The translations under genes and the position numbers were made by a program. The notes under the pieces are model-generated. The model was not told the origin of the DNA. It searched no databases and saw only the letters and a program-made list of their open reading frames with translations. DNA of 64,000 nucleotides from CAXBCP01 sp047638395 (GTDB taxonomy: Bacteria > Pseudomonadota > Alphaproteobacteria > MPNO01 > UBA830). The stretch is from positions 62,001 through 126,000 of the forward strand of contig JBLIMV010000003.1 in the NCBI GenBank assembly GCA_047638395.1, in the 5' to 3' direction. Positions 39,658-48,630 of this stretch are shown in pieces. How positions within the stretch are numbered: position 1 is the stretch's first letter; the number at the start of each line of letters is the position of its first letter.

Positions 39658-40694
39658 TCGGCAGCCACGGCGCTGTCCTCGGCGGCAATCCTGTCTCCGA
39701 GTATCCGGCGAAACTGCATCGGGGCATTATCGATATTGATATCGACCACCGGCCGGTCACCGACGATGCCGAGCGCCTCCTGCTGGCGCTCGAGAATGAC
39801 GACATCCTCCATAAAGGTCTGCAGCCCGCCCTTCGCCAGAACCTCCGACACCCCGGTATCGTCGAGCTTGTAGTTCCGCGCAAATGCCCAGTGATAGTGG
39901 GTCGTGGTTTCGGTCTCCGGTGTAATGATGTGGTTGGACCACATTGTTATGCCCTGAGACCGGTCGCCCTCAGGCGCACCTGTATCCGCATCCGCGCAAC
40001 CAATATCGAGGGTGACTGTCGCCGGCGCCTGCCACTTAATCAGTTGCCACCGGTCGACCTTGCCCTCGAATTTCCGGGCCATGTCGTACATCGGCGGCGC
40101 GGTGAACCCGAGCATCCAGCGTTCGACCCGGATGGCATCACCGTCACGCGTCGTGCTGACCGGCACCAATGCCTCCTGCGGGTCACCGGCAATCGTATCT
40201 TTGTGGATGTAGGTGACATGAGTGAGGTCTAGGAGGTTGTCGATCAGCAGCCGGTAATCGGCCTTCATATGTATCACGCCGCCGGTATGGACCCATCCCG
40301 GGCTGTCGAGCCAGGGCAGTTCCGGTATTGCGCTCTCATCGGCGCGTGCCGGATCGCCCGGCCATATCCAGACCATGCTGTATTTTTCGACAACCGGGAA
40401 CGAGCGAACATATGCGCCGGGCGGCACTTTGCTTTGTCCCGGCACCTTGACGCAGTCGCCGGCTGCATTGAATTCAAGACCGTGGTATCCGCATTGTACG
40501 GTGTCACCCGTAACGCGTCCCAGCGATAGCGGCAGGTGGCGGTGGCAGCAACGGTCTTCCAGCGCAACCGGCTCACCCGCCGCGTTGCGCCACAGAACAA
40601 CCGGATCGCACAGGATCGTTTTTGCCAGCGCTTCGCCCGCTGCCAGGTCATTGGCCCAGCACGCCGCGTACCATGTATTTCGCAGAAAGGTCAC
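39654..40694 (-). CDS. VanA-type Rieske oxygenase (aromatic O-demethylase family)
   Basis: A 346-residue Rieske oxygenase. Rieske ligands C49-x-H51 and C68-x2-H71; mononuclear iron ligands D156, H159 and H164 in DLTHVTYIH. Size and pattern match vanillate O-demethylase oxygenases, which remove a methyl group from aromatic methyl ethers as formaldehyde. The VanB-type reductase that family members need is absent here. It lies 19 bases after an SDR gene and overlaps a protease gene. Confidence 0.9.
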   Translation of the reverse strand: MTFLRNTWYAACWANDLAAGEALAKTILCDPVVLWRNAAGEPVALEDRCCHRHLPLSLGRVTGDTVQCGYHGLEFNAAGDCVKVPGQSKVPPGAYVRSFPVVEKYSMVWIWPGDPARADESAIPELPWLDSPGWVHTGGVIHMKADYRLLIDNLLDLTHVTYIHKDTIAGDPQEALVPVSTTRDGDAIRVERWMLGFTAPPMYDMARKFEGKVDRWQLIKWQAPATVTLDIGCADADTGAPEGDRSQGITMWSNHIITPETETTTHYHWAFARNYKLDDTGVSEVLAKGGLQTFMEDVVILERQQEALGIVGDRPVVDINIDNAPMQFRRILGDRIAAEDSAVAAE

Positions 40695-40713
40695 CGATGC
40701 CTCCAGTCGCCTC

Positions 40714-41472
40714 TTAATGCATGATCATGCCGCCATCGACAACGATGGCCTGACCCGTCACGAAATCGGATTCGGGCGATGCCAGAAATATCAGCGCGCC
40801 CAGCAGGTCGTCGGGCACCTGATCGCGCTTAACGGCGCGGCTGTTCAGGCTGAGATTGACGTAGAATTCAAGATTGTCCCGCTGCGCTTCGATCTGTTCG
40901 CTCATCGTGAAGCCGGGCGCAATTGTATTCACCCTAATACCGTCACCACCGAGTTCGCGCGCCAGCGCCCTGGTCATCGCATCCACCGCACCCTTTGAGG
41001 CGACATAGTGGAGCATCAGCGGCACACCGGAATAGATCGTGCTGGATGAGATATTGATGATCTTGCCGTATCTCTTTTTTTTCATCTCGGGTGCGGCGGC
41101 TTTGATGCAGTTAAAGACACCGCGCGTATTGATGGCCATCACCTTGTCCCATTCATCGCCATCGATTTCGAGAAAACTACGGCGCTGCAGGGCAGCAAAC
41201 AGGGCGGCATTCGTCACCATGATATCCGCTGATCCGAATGCCGAAACGGTCTCAGCCACCATCGCGTTGCAGGCGTCCATATCGGTGACGTCAGTCTCCA
41301 TGCCGATTGCCTCGCCGCCCGCTTTGCGGATTGCCTCAACCGCGGGCAACGTATCCAGAATGTCCGACAGACATACCTTCGCACCTTCCCGAGCAAGTGC
41401 GCTGGCATAAGCAGCGCCGATGCCCTGCGCCGCACCGGTGACAATCGCCGTCTTTCCTTCGAGTCTCGCCAT
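40714..41472 (-). CDS. short-chain dehydrogenase/reductase
   Basis: A 252-residue classical SDR. Nucleotide motif TGAAQGIG at 12-19, NNAG-like VTNAA at about 87, catalytic Ser 142-144, Tyr156 and Lys160 (HYVASK). D37 after the second beta strand favours NAD(H). It heads the operon with the VanA-type oxygenase and is divergent from the split oxygenase genes, with a palindrome between. Confidence 0.92.
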   Translation of the reverse strand: MARLEGKTAIVTGAAQGIGAAYASALAREGAKVCLSDILDTLPAVEAIRKAGGEAIGMETDVTDMDACNAMVAETVSAFGSADIMVTNAALFAALQRRSFLEIDGDEWDKVMAINTRGVFNCIKAAAPEMKKKRYGKIINISSSTIYSGVPLMLHYVASKGAVDAMTRALARELGGDGIRVNTIAPGFTMSEQIEAQRDNLEFYVNLSLNSRAVKRDQVPDDLLGALIFLASPESDFVTGQAIVVDGGMIMH

Positions 41473-41603
41473 CGCGTTAACTTTCTTTTTCTGCCGTCAC
41501 CGACGAACGATGCATTTAATCATGCGGGAGTGCAATATCCGGCGCGACCGCCTGACGCAGTTGGCTTGGCGCCCGGGGGGTGACAATATGTGACAGAGAA
41601 TAA

Positions 41604-41619
41604 TTTCACCGCGGTGAAA
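41604..41619. promoter_or_regulatory. 16-bp perfect palindrome before the split Rieske oxygenase genes
   Basis: TTTCACCGCGGTGAAA at 41604-41619, five bases before the ATG at 41625 and within the 152-base divergent promoter with the SDR gene. A pair of GTGACA direct repeats lies just upstream. Strong operator candidate; it would also cover the ribosome-binding region. Confidence 0.65.
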
Positions 41620-41624
41620 CGGAC

Positions 41625-42317
41625 ATGTCTGATCTCTTTTCGAAAAATTCCTGGTACGCGATTGGCGGATCGACGGCGCTTGAAGCCGGCGAGGTCTCGC
41701 CGGCACGTCTGTTTGGCGAGGAACGCGTTGTCTGGCGCGGCGAGGACGGCACCAGCCACGTCTGGCATAACCAGTGCATCCACCGTGGAATGCGGCTGCA
41801 ATACGGCTTTGTCGACCAGAACAGATTGAGCTGCCGCTATCACGGGTGGCGCTTCGGCGGAGACGGCAAATGCGCCTATATCCCCGCACATCCGGATATG
41901 ACCCCGCCGGACGATTTCTGTGTTCCGGCCTATCGATCGGTTGAAAGCGGCGGATTGATCTGGACCACAACCGGGGAGCCGGATGACGCCCCGCCGGACC
42001 TTTCGGGTTTCCCAGACCTGACCTTCTGCCGGTCAATCGTGATCGACATTGACCCAGCCGCCGTCGGCAAGGCGTTATCGGACCTCGCCTCTTCCAGGGC
42101 GATTGCGGCCGGCGTAACCGCGGTCGAGGCATCTGACGAGGAGGCCCTCGTCGTCGCAATTCAACCCGTCGATGGCGAAAAGACCCAACTTCATATCCTC
42201 ACCGCATCCGCCGACACAACCGCAGCCCGGCACCGGGCTTCGGCCTGGGCGCGACGGTTCCGCTGGCAGGTTGAAAATGGAATGACCGCCGAAACTGCCC
42301 CTCAAACCGCAGCCTGA
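41625..42317 (+). CDS. Rieske-cluster subunit of a split ring-hydroxylating oxygenase
   Basis: A 230-residue protein with a complete Rieske domain: C51-x-H53 and C70-x2-H73. After about residue 100 there is only a short tail of about 130 residues that does not contain the D-x2-H-x4-H mononuclear iron site of normal oxygenases. The next gene, 14 bases later, has that site but no Rieske ligands. Read together, the two look like one oxygenase divided over two chains. An in-frame break by sequencing error is less likely because each part has its own start and conserved edges. Confidence 0.8.
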   Translation: MSDLFSKNSWYAIGGSTALEAGEVSPARLFGEERVVWRGEDGTSHVWHNQCIHRGMRLQYGFVDQNRLSCRYHGWRFGGDGKCAYIPAHPDMTPPDDFCVPAYRSVESGGLIWTTTGEPDDAPPDLSGFPDLTFCRSIVIDIDPAAVGKALSDLASSRAIAAGVTAVEASDEEALVVAIQPVDGEKTQLHILTASADTTAARHRASAWARRFRWQVENGMTAETAPQTAA

Positions 42318-42331
42318 TAGGAGGCGATACA

Positions 42332-43216
42332 ATGGCAAAGACCATAGACCCCGTTGCCCTGAACGACTGGCAGGCAGTCGGAAACGTAGATGAAATCACG
42401 TCTGGCAAACGTCGGAACACCCGCCTGTTGGGGCAGGATATTATTATCGAGATGGACGGCGATCAGCCCCGCATGTTCGAAGCAAACGTGAATGGCGGGT
42501 TGGGCAAAGAACACCCGGCACAGATTATGTACGGCCATATCTGGACCACGCTGGGGACGCCTGTAAAACCACCGCTCGATATGCCCGAATTTCTCGAAGA
42601 CGGTCGCCGGCTTGTTGCCTGTGGCGCGGTAACGGTGCGCGCATCAGCGTTGCGCATTGTCGAGAACTTCCTCGACATGTCCCACTTTCCCTATGTTCAT
42701 ACCGGTGTGCTTGGTGAGGAACCGATTACCGAAGTCACCGACTACAAATCCGAAATCCGCCAGCCAGATGACGAGATCTGGGCGACTGATTGTAATTTCT
42801 TTCAGCCGCAGGCAGCGATGTCCGCCGATGACGGACAGATCAGCGAATATATGTACCGCGTCACCTCCCCCTTCGTGACAGTGCTCTACAAGACCTGTCC
42901 GGCCGTCGACGGGGCATGGGATTTGGTCGGCATCTTTGTGCAGCCGCGCGAAGAAGGCGTGTGCGACGTTCACACATTCATGCTCGTGTTCGATGACACG
43001 TCCACCTATGCCGATCTCGTCCATTTCCAGCAAAAGATATTTCTGCAGGACCGCAGCATCCTCGAGAACCAGCTTCCCATAGGCCTGCCGCTGTCGCCCA
43101 AGGATGAAGCCGCAATCCGTGCCGATGGCTCGTCGATGCTGTATCGGCGCTGGCTGCGCCAGAAAGGCCTGACGTTCGGCACCTATCAGGGCGATGAGGC
43201 GTCGCAAGCGGCATGA
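42332..43216 (+). CDS. catalytic iron subunit of a split oxygenase, Rieske ligands lost
   Basis: A 294-residue protein with the mononuclear iron motif D115-x2-H118-x4-H123 (ENFLDMSHFPYVH) and the family's FLQDRSILENQ segment near the C-terminus. Its N-terminal 75 residues still resemble a Rieske oxygenase scaffold (RLLGQDIIIEMDG, then YGHIWTTLG), but the cluster-binding segment has shrunk and all four Cys/His ligands are absent. It must get electrons from another Rieske protein, most simply the product of the preceding gene. Overlaps the GST gene by 4 bases. Confidence 0.8.
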   Translation: MAKTIDPVALNDWQAVGNVDEITSGKRRNTRLLGQDIIIEMDGDQPRMFEANVNGGLGKEHPAQIMYGHIWTTLGTPVKPPLDMPEFLEDGRRLVACGAVTVRASALRIVENFLDMSHFPYVHTGVLGEEPITEVTDYKSEIRQPDDEIWATDCNFFQPQAAMSADDGQISEYMYRVTSPFVTVLYKTCPAVDGAWDLVGIFVQPREEGVCDVHTFMLVFDDTSTYADLVHFQQKIFLQDRSILENQLPIGLPLSPKDEAAIRADGSSMLYRRWLRQKGLTFGTYQGDEASQAA

Positions 43217-43836
43217 TCCAGCTTTACGATTACGTTCTTTCGGGCAGCTGCTACAAGGTACGGCTGTTCCTGTCGATGATCGACACAGCGTTTGAGACGA
43301 TCCCCGTGGATTATTATCCCGGCGGCGAACACAAGACGCCCGAATTCCTCGAAATCAATCCACTCGGGCAAATACCGGTATTGCGCGACGGCGACCTGAC
43401 ATTACGCGATGCCCAGGCAATGCTGGTCTACCTGGCCGGCAAGTACGACACAGCGCGGACCTGGTATCCGGAAGACGCCGAAACCCAGGGACAGATCGCG
43501 ATGTGGCTGTCATTCGCCGGTGGCGAAATCATGAATTCCTCTGCCGCACGTCTGCACGATATGCTGTTCTATGATTTCGATATCGACAAAGTGCGGGCGG
43601 CTGCCCGCGCCGCTTTCCGGGTTCTGGATGACCATCTGACAGGGCGCGAGATCGACGGGGCGGACTGGATCGTCGGCAACACGCCAACCATCGCGGATAT
43701 TGCCTGCTTCCCCTACGTCGCCCTGAGCGGGGATGGCGGCATCGCTCTCGACGATTACAACGCTATCAGGCGCTGGATCGCGCGGATCAAGAAAATTCCG
43801 GGCTTTATCCTGATACCGGGCATTCACGCCAATTAG
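43213..43836 (+). CDS. glutathione S-transferase
   Basis: A 207-residue GST with N-terminal thioredoxin-like domain (residues 1-78, with LSGSCYKVRLFL and the glutathione-contact GQIPVLRDGDLTLRDAQAML) and a helical C-terminal domain. Translationally coupled (ATGA overlap) to the oxygenase subunit, so it likely acts on the oxygenation product, for instance an epoxide, quinone or aryl ether. Its stop codon overlaps that of the convergent molybdenum-enzyme gene. Confidence 0.9.
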   Translation: MIQLYDYVLSGSCYKVRLFLSMIDTAFETIPVDYYPGGEHKTPEFLEINPLGQIPVLRDGDLTLRDAQAMLVYLAGKYDTARTWYPEDAETQGQIAMWLSFAGGEIMNSSAARLHDMLFYDFDIDKVRAAARAAFRVLDDHLTGREIDGADWIVGNTPTIADIACFPYVALSGDGGIALDDYNAIRRWIARIKKIPGFILIPGIHAN

Positions 43837-46172
43837 GCTGAAGCCCCGCTACCCTGTATAGCGCGCCAAATTCTTTCGGGCGTTGCGGGCATTTCGATAT
43901 CGCGAACACCGTAATCACGCAATGCGTCACATACCGCATTGATGAACGCCGCGGTTGCCGAAACCGTCGCCCCTTCGCCCCCGCCTTTGACGCCGAGGGC
44001 ATTATTCTTTGTCGGCACCTCGTGCAGGCCTGTTTTAAAGTTCGGCACATCGTCGGCCCGCAACAATCCATAATCCATGAATGAGCCAGCGATGAGCTGG
44101 CCGGTTTCCGGATCGTAATACCCGTTTTCGATCATTGCCTGACCGACCCCCTGCACAATTGAGCCATGGGCCTGACCCGCCAGGATCATCGGGTTTATCG
44201 CCCGCCCCGGATCGTCGACCGTTGCGTGGGCGACAAGTGAAAGCGTGCCGGTCGCGGGATCAATTTCCACCTCCGAGACCGCCGCGCCATTCGGATAGGC
44301 AGCCGAACGACCGCGAAACAGCGAATCCGCCGTGATGCTCTGGCCCTCCGCACTGGCTGCAACGTCAAACAAACCAACGGTTCTATCGGTTCCCGTTACG
44401 CGGTATACGCCCTCCGTAAAGGTGATGTCCTCAGCAGCTGCCTCAAGCAGTTCAACGGCAATTTCCCGGCCTTTTTCAATAACCTTATCCGATGCCTCGC
44501 GCATCACAATTCCGCCGAGCCGCATCGACCGGTCGGAATGTGAACCACCACCAATGCCGACAACGTCTGAATCCCCCGTCACGATCCGGACCGCGTCATA
44601 GGGCACACCAAGAAGCTCTGAGACGAGCTGCGGGAAGACTGTCTCGTGCCCCTGTCCGCTCGATTGCGTGCCGATCGGCACATCAACCGTCCCGTCGCCA
44701 TTCACGGTGACGGCCGCAAATTCCACCGGCGCGCCGACCGGGGCCTGAATATAGGAAGCATACCCGATGCCCCGAAGTTTCCCGTTGGCCGCTGCCGCCG
44801 TGCGGCGGGCATCGAATCCGTCCCAATCGGCAAGATCCAGCGCCTTATCAAGACAGATCTCGAACTCGCCACAGTCATACGTCGTCTGCATCGCATTTGT
44901 GGCGGGAAAGGCGTCTGCGGCGATCAGGTTCCGGCGCCGCAGCTCAATCCTGTCCACACCCATCCTGGCCGCCGCCATATCAATCAGGCGCTCTATCACA
45001 TGCATCGCTTCGGGCCGCCCGGCGCCCCGATAGGGACCGGTCGGCACCGTATTGGTCAGAACGCCACGGATCCGCGCATAGGCTGCCCCCAGACGGTAAA
45101 CCGACGGGAGCAGCCTCGGGCCGTTCGATAACGGCACGAAGGAGACTGTATGCGCGCCAAGATTGCCGACAAGATCGGCCCGCAGCGCCAGAAAATTCCC
45201 GTCGTCATCAAGCGCCAGCGCGGCGTCGGTATAGAGATCGCGAGCCTGGTAGTCGGTCACAAAGGCTTCCGAGCGGTCCCCGCACCATTTGACGGGCCGC
45301 CCGATGCGCCGCGCAGCCCAGCACACCATGACAAACTCGGGGTACATCATGTTGCGTGGCCCGAACCCGCCACCGACGTCTTTCGACGTGACCCGGACCT
45401 GATCCGGTGTGAGGCCGAACATCTGGCCGAGGATCATTTTATGCCGGTGCACCCCCTGCCCACCCGCATGGAGCGTTAGTTTCCCGGCATCAGGCTCCCA
45501 CTCACCGATCGCCGCACGCGGCTCCATCTGGCAGTTGATGACCCGGTTGTTGAAGAACCGGGCTTCGATGACATGGGTCGCCTCCGCGAACGCCGCATCG
45601 GTCGCCGCCGCATCCCCTATATCGGCATCCAGCGGAACATTACCCGGGCATTCGTCCCAGATCGTCGGGGCGCCCGGGTCCAACGCGGCAAGCGCATCGG
45701 TCACGACCGGCAGCACGGCATAGTCGACAACAATCAGATCTGCTGCGGCTTGTGCTGCGGCCCCGGTTTCACCGATAACGACCGCGACAATCTCTCCCGC
45801 GTGGCGCACACGATCCCGAATAATGGGCGGCTGCGCCCGGTCGAACGGAACCGATCCGTCGCGATTGACGAAAGCGGGGGTCTGCCAATCCTCCGTCCCG
45901 GCGGGATTAGCGCCATGACCAATATCTCCGATGCCATCCGCGATATAATCCGCCCCGGTCAGCACCGCCATAACATTTGGCACCGCCGTGGCCGCAGACG
46001 TATCAACTGACCGGATATCGGCATGCGCATGCGGGGCTCGCACCATCACTGCATGAAGCTGGCCAGGGAGATTAATATCGTCGGAGTATTCCCCGCCTCC
46101 CTGCAGCAGCCGCCGATCTTCCCGGCGAAGGACGGAAGCGCCGACACCGGTCGCCACGCCGTCAGGGCTCAT
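43833..46172 (-). CDS. xanthine-dehydrogenase/CoxL-family molybdenum hydroxylase large subunit (solitary)
   Basis: A 779-residue molybdopterin-binding subunit of full length for the family. Seen: DVGGGFGPR (cofactor contact), PYRGAGRPEA (the form II CoxL-type loop, not the CODH loop), and the C-terminal GGGEGATVSATAAF with the catalytic glutamate. Form I CO dehydrogenase is thus excluded. The FAD and [2Fe-2S] subunits that usually sit next to it are missing. It starts inside the stop of a UbiD gene (4-base overlap), so the two are coupled. Confidence 0.88.
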   Translation of the reverse strand: MSPDGVATGVGASVLRREDRRLLQGGGEYSDDINLPGQLHAVMVRAPHAHADIRSVDTSAATAVPNVMAVLTGADYIADGIGDIGHGANPAGTEDWQTPAFVNRDGSVPFDRAQPPIIRDRVRHAGEIVAVVIGETGAAAQAAADLIVVDYAVLPVVTDALAALDPGAPTIWDECPGNVPLDADIGDAAATDAAFAEATHVIEARFFNNRVINCQMEPRAAIGEWEPDAGKLTLHAGGQGVHRHKMILGQMFGLTPDQVRVTSKDVGGGFGPRNMMYPEFVMVCWAARRIGRPVKWCGDRSEAFVTDYQARDLYTDAALALDDDGNFLALRADLVGNLGAHTVSFVPLSNGPRLLPSVYRLGAAYARIRGVLTNTVPTGPYRGAGRPEAMHVIERLIDMAAARMGVDRIELRRRNLIAADAFPATNAMQTTYDCGEFEICLDKALDLADWDGFDARRTAAAANGKLRGIGYASYIQAPVGAPVEFAAVTVNGDGTVDVPIGTQSSGQGHETVFPQLVSELLGVPYDAVRIVTGDSDVVGIGGGSHSDRSMRLGGIVMREASDKVIEKGREIAVELLEAAAEDITFTEGVYRVTGTDRTVGLFDVAASAEGQSITADSLFRGRSAAYPNGAAVSEVEIDPATGTLSLVAHATVDDPGRAINPMILAGQAHGSIVQGVGQAMIENGYYDPETGQLIAGSFMDYGLLRADDVPNFKTGLHEVPTKNNALGVKGGGEGATVSATAAFINAVCDALRDYGVRDIEMPATPERIWRAIQGSGASA

Positions 46173-47722
46173 GCGTCGGCAAGCGTGTAGTGGCCATCAT
46201 CAACCCGCGTCAGGCGGCCTGCCTGCCGGAGCCGATCGAGTTCGAGCACGACATCGCGCCCGTCGCGCGAACCGACGGCAACCATTATCGCCCCGAAGCT
46301 CAGCGGGCCATCCGCCAGTGCCGCCTCGACGCTGTCATGGGTTTTGTCACCGGAAATCGACGGTTTCGGGACTGTGTGTTCCAGCGCCCGCTCGCCCAAA
46401 GGCAGGGTCAGGTCGAACCCGGCCTTCGCGCCGATGCGCTTGCCGCCAAGCGATGGATCGAGCGGCAACGTCCGAAAACCGGATTCAACAACCAGATCAC
46501 GATCGGCCTGGAACCGCGTCGCCAGGGCCCAGTCCATCTGCGCATCGTCAAAAATATCAATGTCGGGATCGACCACAAATACATGCTTGGAATTCGCGAG
46601 CGAACCCATGACGGCGGCGATAGCATTACGTGCCTCACCAGGAACGCGCTGGCGAACCGCGACCCGGACATTGAAGCTTCCGCCCGATGACGTCGTGATG
46701 TTGACACCAACGGGCTCGCGAACGGCTGTCTGGAGTGCGCGCCACACCGTCACCTCGGCGCGGATCGCGTTGAGCTGCGTGGTATCCGTCCAGCCGATAT
46801 GTTCGCCGGATATGGTCGAGGTCTGAAACAATGCGTCTTTCCGGTGCGTGATGGCCGTCGCATGGAAAACCGGATTCCGTTTGACCACACCGTAATAGCC
46901 CAGAAATTCGCCGTATGGCCCTTCCGGCTCTACATGGCCGCGCTCGTCCAGATAACCCTCGATGACATACTCGGCGTCGGCCGGAACCCGTATATCCGAC
47001 GTCACACATTTAACGACTGGCAGGGTCGCGCCACGGAGCTGGGCGACAAGATCCAGTTCGTCCACCGGCAGGCGCATAACCGCCGCCACATGGTCACAGG
47101 GATGCGCGCCGACGGTAAATGCCACGGGCAGTTTTTCACCCTTTGCTGCTGATTTCTCGTAGATCGCCTTCAGGTCCGACGGTGCGACGAGATCGATCCC
47201 GGTTTCCGTCTTTCCCCGCAGCATCAGTCGCCGCGCACCTGTATTGGTCCATCCGTTCTCCGGATTGACGACATAATCGAGCGATGCAGAGATATAGGGG
47301 CCACCATCGAACTCGTGCTGCAGATGAACCGGCAGTTTCGTCAGGTCGACATCATCGCCCGTCAGGATAACCTCATGCACAGGCGCCTCGCCCGATTCGA
47401 GCTCGACGATGTCCTGCGGGGTTGCCAGGCGGCGGTTCACTTCGGCCAGCAAATCGCCAGGTGCGACGCCGAAGGCCTTCGCCATACGCCGACGACCGCC
47501 AGTCATGCTGCCAATCAGCTCGGCCTGTTCGGGCCCGGCCTGCCGGAACAGAACGGCTTTTTCATTGCCGTCCATCCGGGCCGCAATATCCGCAAGGTCG
47601 ATCTGCTCTTCGACGACCTCTACCTCACCGTCAGCGATCATTTCTTCGACAAATCGGCGCAGTCGGAATTGATCCAGATCCGGCACCGGATCATTTTTCA
47701 GCGATGTCGCCATGTTTCCCAA
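46169..47722 (-). CDS. UbiD-family prenyl-FMN-dependent decarboxylase
   Basis: A 517-residue UbiD-family enzyme, whose members (de)carboxylate aromatic, heteroaromatic or alpha,beta-unsaturated acids using prenylated FMN made by UbiX. The family core is visible as EPEGPYGEFLGYYG and the ISGEHIGWTD region. The last 45 or so residues (SFGAIMVAVGSRDGRDVV...) read like an added winged-helix element. A UbiX gene is not in the window. It may start at the fourth codon (MATS). Coupled to a lone molybdenum hydroxylase subunit, recalling furoate-type pathways. Confidence 0.87.
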   Translation of the reverse strand: MGNMATSLKNDPVPDLDQFRLRRFVEEMIADGEVEVVEEQIDLADIAARMDGNEKAVLFRQAGPEQAELIGSMTGGRRRMAKAFGVAPGDLLAEVNRRLATPQDIVELESGEAPVHEVILTGDDVDLTKLPVHLQHEFDGGPYISASLDYVVNPENGWTNTGARRLMLRGKTETGIDLVAPSDLKAIYEKSAAKGEKLPVAFTVGAHPCDHVAAVMRLPVDELDLVAQLRGATLPVVKCVTSDIRVPADAEYVIEGYLDERGHVEPEGPYGEFLGYYGVVKRNPVFHATAITHRKDALFQTSTISGEHIGWTDTTQLNAIRAEVTVWRALQTAVREPVGVNITTSSGGSFNVRVAVRQRVPGEARNAIAAVMGSLANSKHVFVVDPDIDIFDDAQMDWALATRFQADRDLVVESGFRTLPLDPSLGGKRIGAKAGFDLTLPLGERALEHTVPKPSISGDKTHDSVEAALADGPLSFGAIMVAVGSRDGRDVVLELDRLRQAGRLTRVDDGHYTLADA

Positions 47723-47796
47723 ACCTGCCCTTTGTTTCTATCTTATTAGCGGTATCTTAGGCACATATATCCTGTCGCTCCAGTGTGAGGAAGATC

Positions 47797-48600
47797 ATGT
47801 CTAACCCGGCACCCGGCTATCTGAAGAACCCCGATCATCATATTCACTTCGAGGCGTCGCCTCGCCGCGTGCGGGTGAAATTCGGCGGCGAGTGGATCGC
47901 GGATTCAACGGACATGGTGCTGATGTATGAAGCGAATCACCTGCCGGTCTATTACTTCCCGGTCAAAGACATCCGGCTCGACCTTTTGCACCCGACCGAC
48001 CACAGCAGTCATTGCCCCTACAAGGGAGATTCATCCTATTGGTCGATCGAAGCCGGTGGGCAGACTGCCGAAAATGCCGTCTGGGCCTATCAGGCACCAT
48101 TTGATGAGATGACCGCGATCAACCTGCAGGATTACTGTGCTTTTTACTGGGACCGCGTCGATCAGTGGTTCGAAGAGGACGAAGAAATCTTCGTCCACCC
48201 GCGCGATCCGCATAAACGGATCGACACCGTTCCCTCGTCACGATCGGTGAAGATCATGCTCGGTGGAGAAACCGTGGCTGAGACGACCCGTGCCCATTTC
48301 CTTTTCGAAACGGGGTTGCCGACACGCTACTACATACCGGCAGAAGATATTCGTGCCGACCTGCTGTCCCCGTCCGACACACAGAGCCGCTGCCCCTATA
48401 AAGGCATCGCTACCTACCAGACCGTCACCGTCGGCGAACAAATATTTGAAGATATCGTCTGGTCTTATCCGAAGCCTGTCCCTGAATGCCCCAAGATCGA
48501 AGGCCTCCAATGTTTCTTCAACGAACAGGTCGACGCGATTTTTGTGGACGGCAAAGAAATCGACAAGCCCATCACAAAATGGACGAAGGAATACCGCTAG
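47797..48600 (+). CDS. tandem DUF427-domain protein
   Basis: A 267-residue protein made of two DUF427 units. Each has a motif of the type RVKFGGEWIADS / KIMLGGETVAET followed by LPVYYFPVKDIR / LPTRYYIPAEDIR, then CPYKG and a Trp-rich sheet. The fold is a small beta barrel-like unit, with no known enzymatic role. Start chosen at the ATG behind GAGGAAG at proper spacing rather than a GTG 12 bases upstream. Divergent from the UbiD gene. Confidence 0.87.
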   Translation: MSNPAPGYLKNPDHHIHFEASPRRVRVKFGGEWIADSTDMVLMYEANHLPVYYFPVKDIRLDLLHPTDHSSHCPYKGDSSYWSIEAGGQTAENAVWAYQAPFDEMTAINLQDYCAFYWDRVDQWFEEDEEIFVHPRDPHKRIDTVPSSRSVKIMLGGETVAETTRAHFLFETGLPTRYYIPAEDIRADLLSPSDTQSRCPYKGIATYQTVTVGEQIFEDIVWSYPKPVPECPKIEGLQCFFNEQVDAIFVDGKEIDKPITKWTKEYR

Positions 48601-48630
48601 TGAATTCCCGGCATCACCTGTGAGCATTCA

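Noticed and set aside
43833..46172. Aerobic CO dehydrogenase (coxL form I)
   Set aside because: The active-site loop is PYRGAGR, not the CSFR-type loop of form I, and coxS/coxM are absent.
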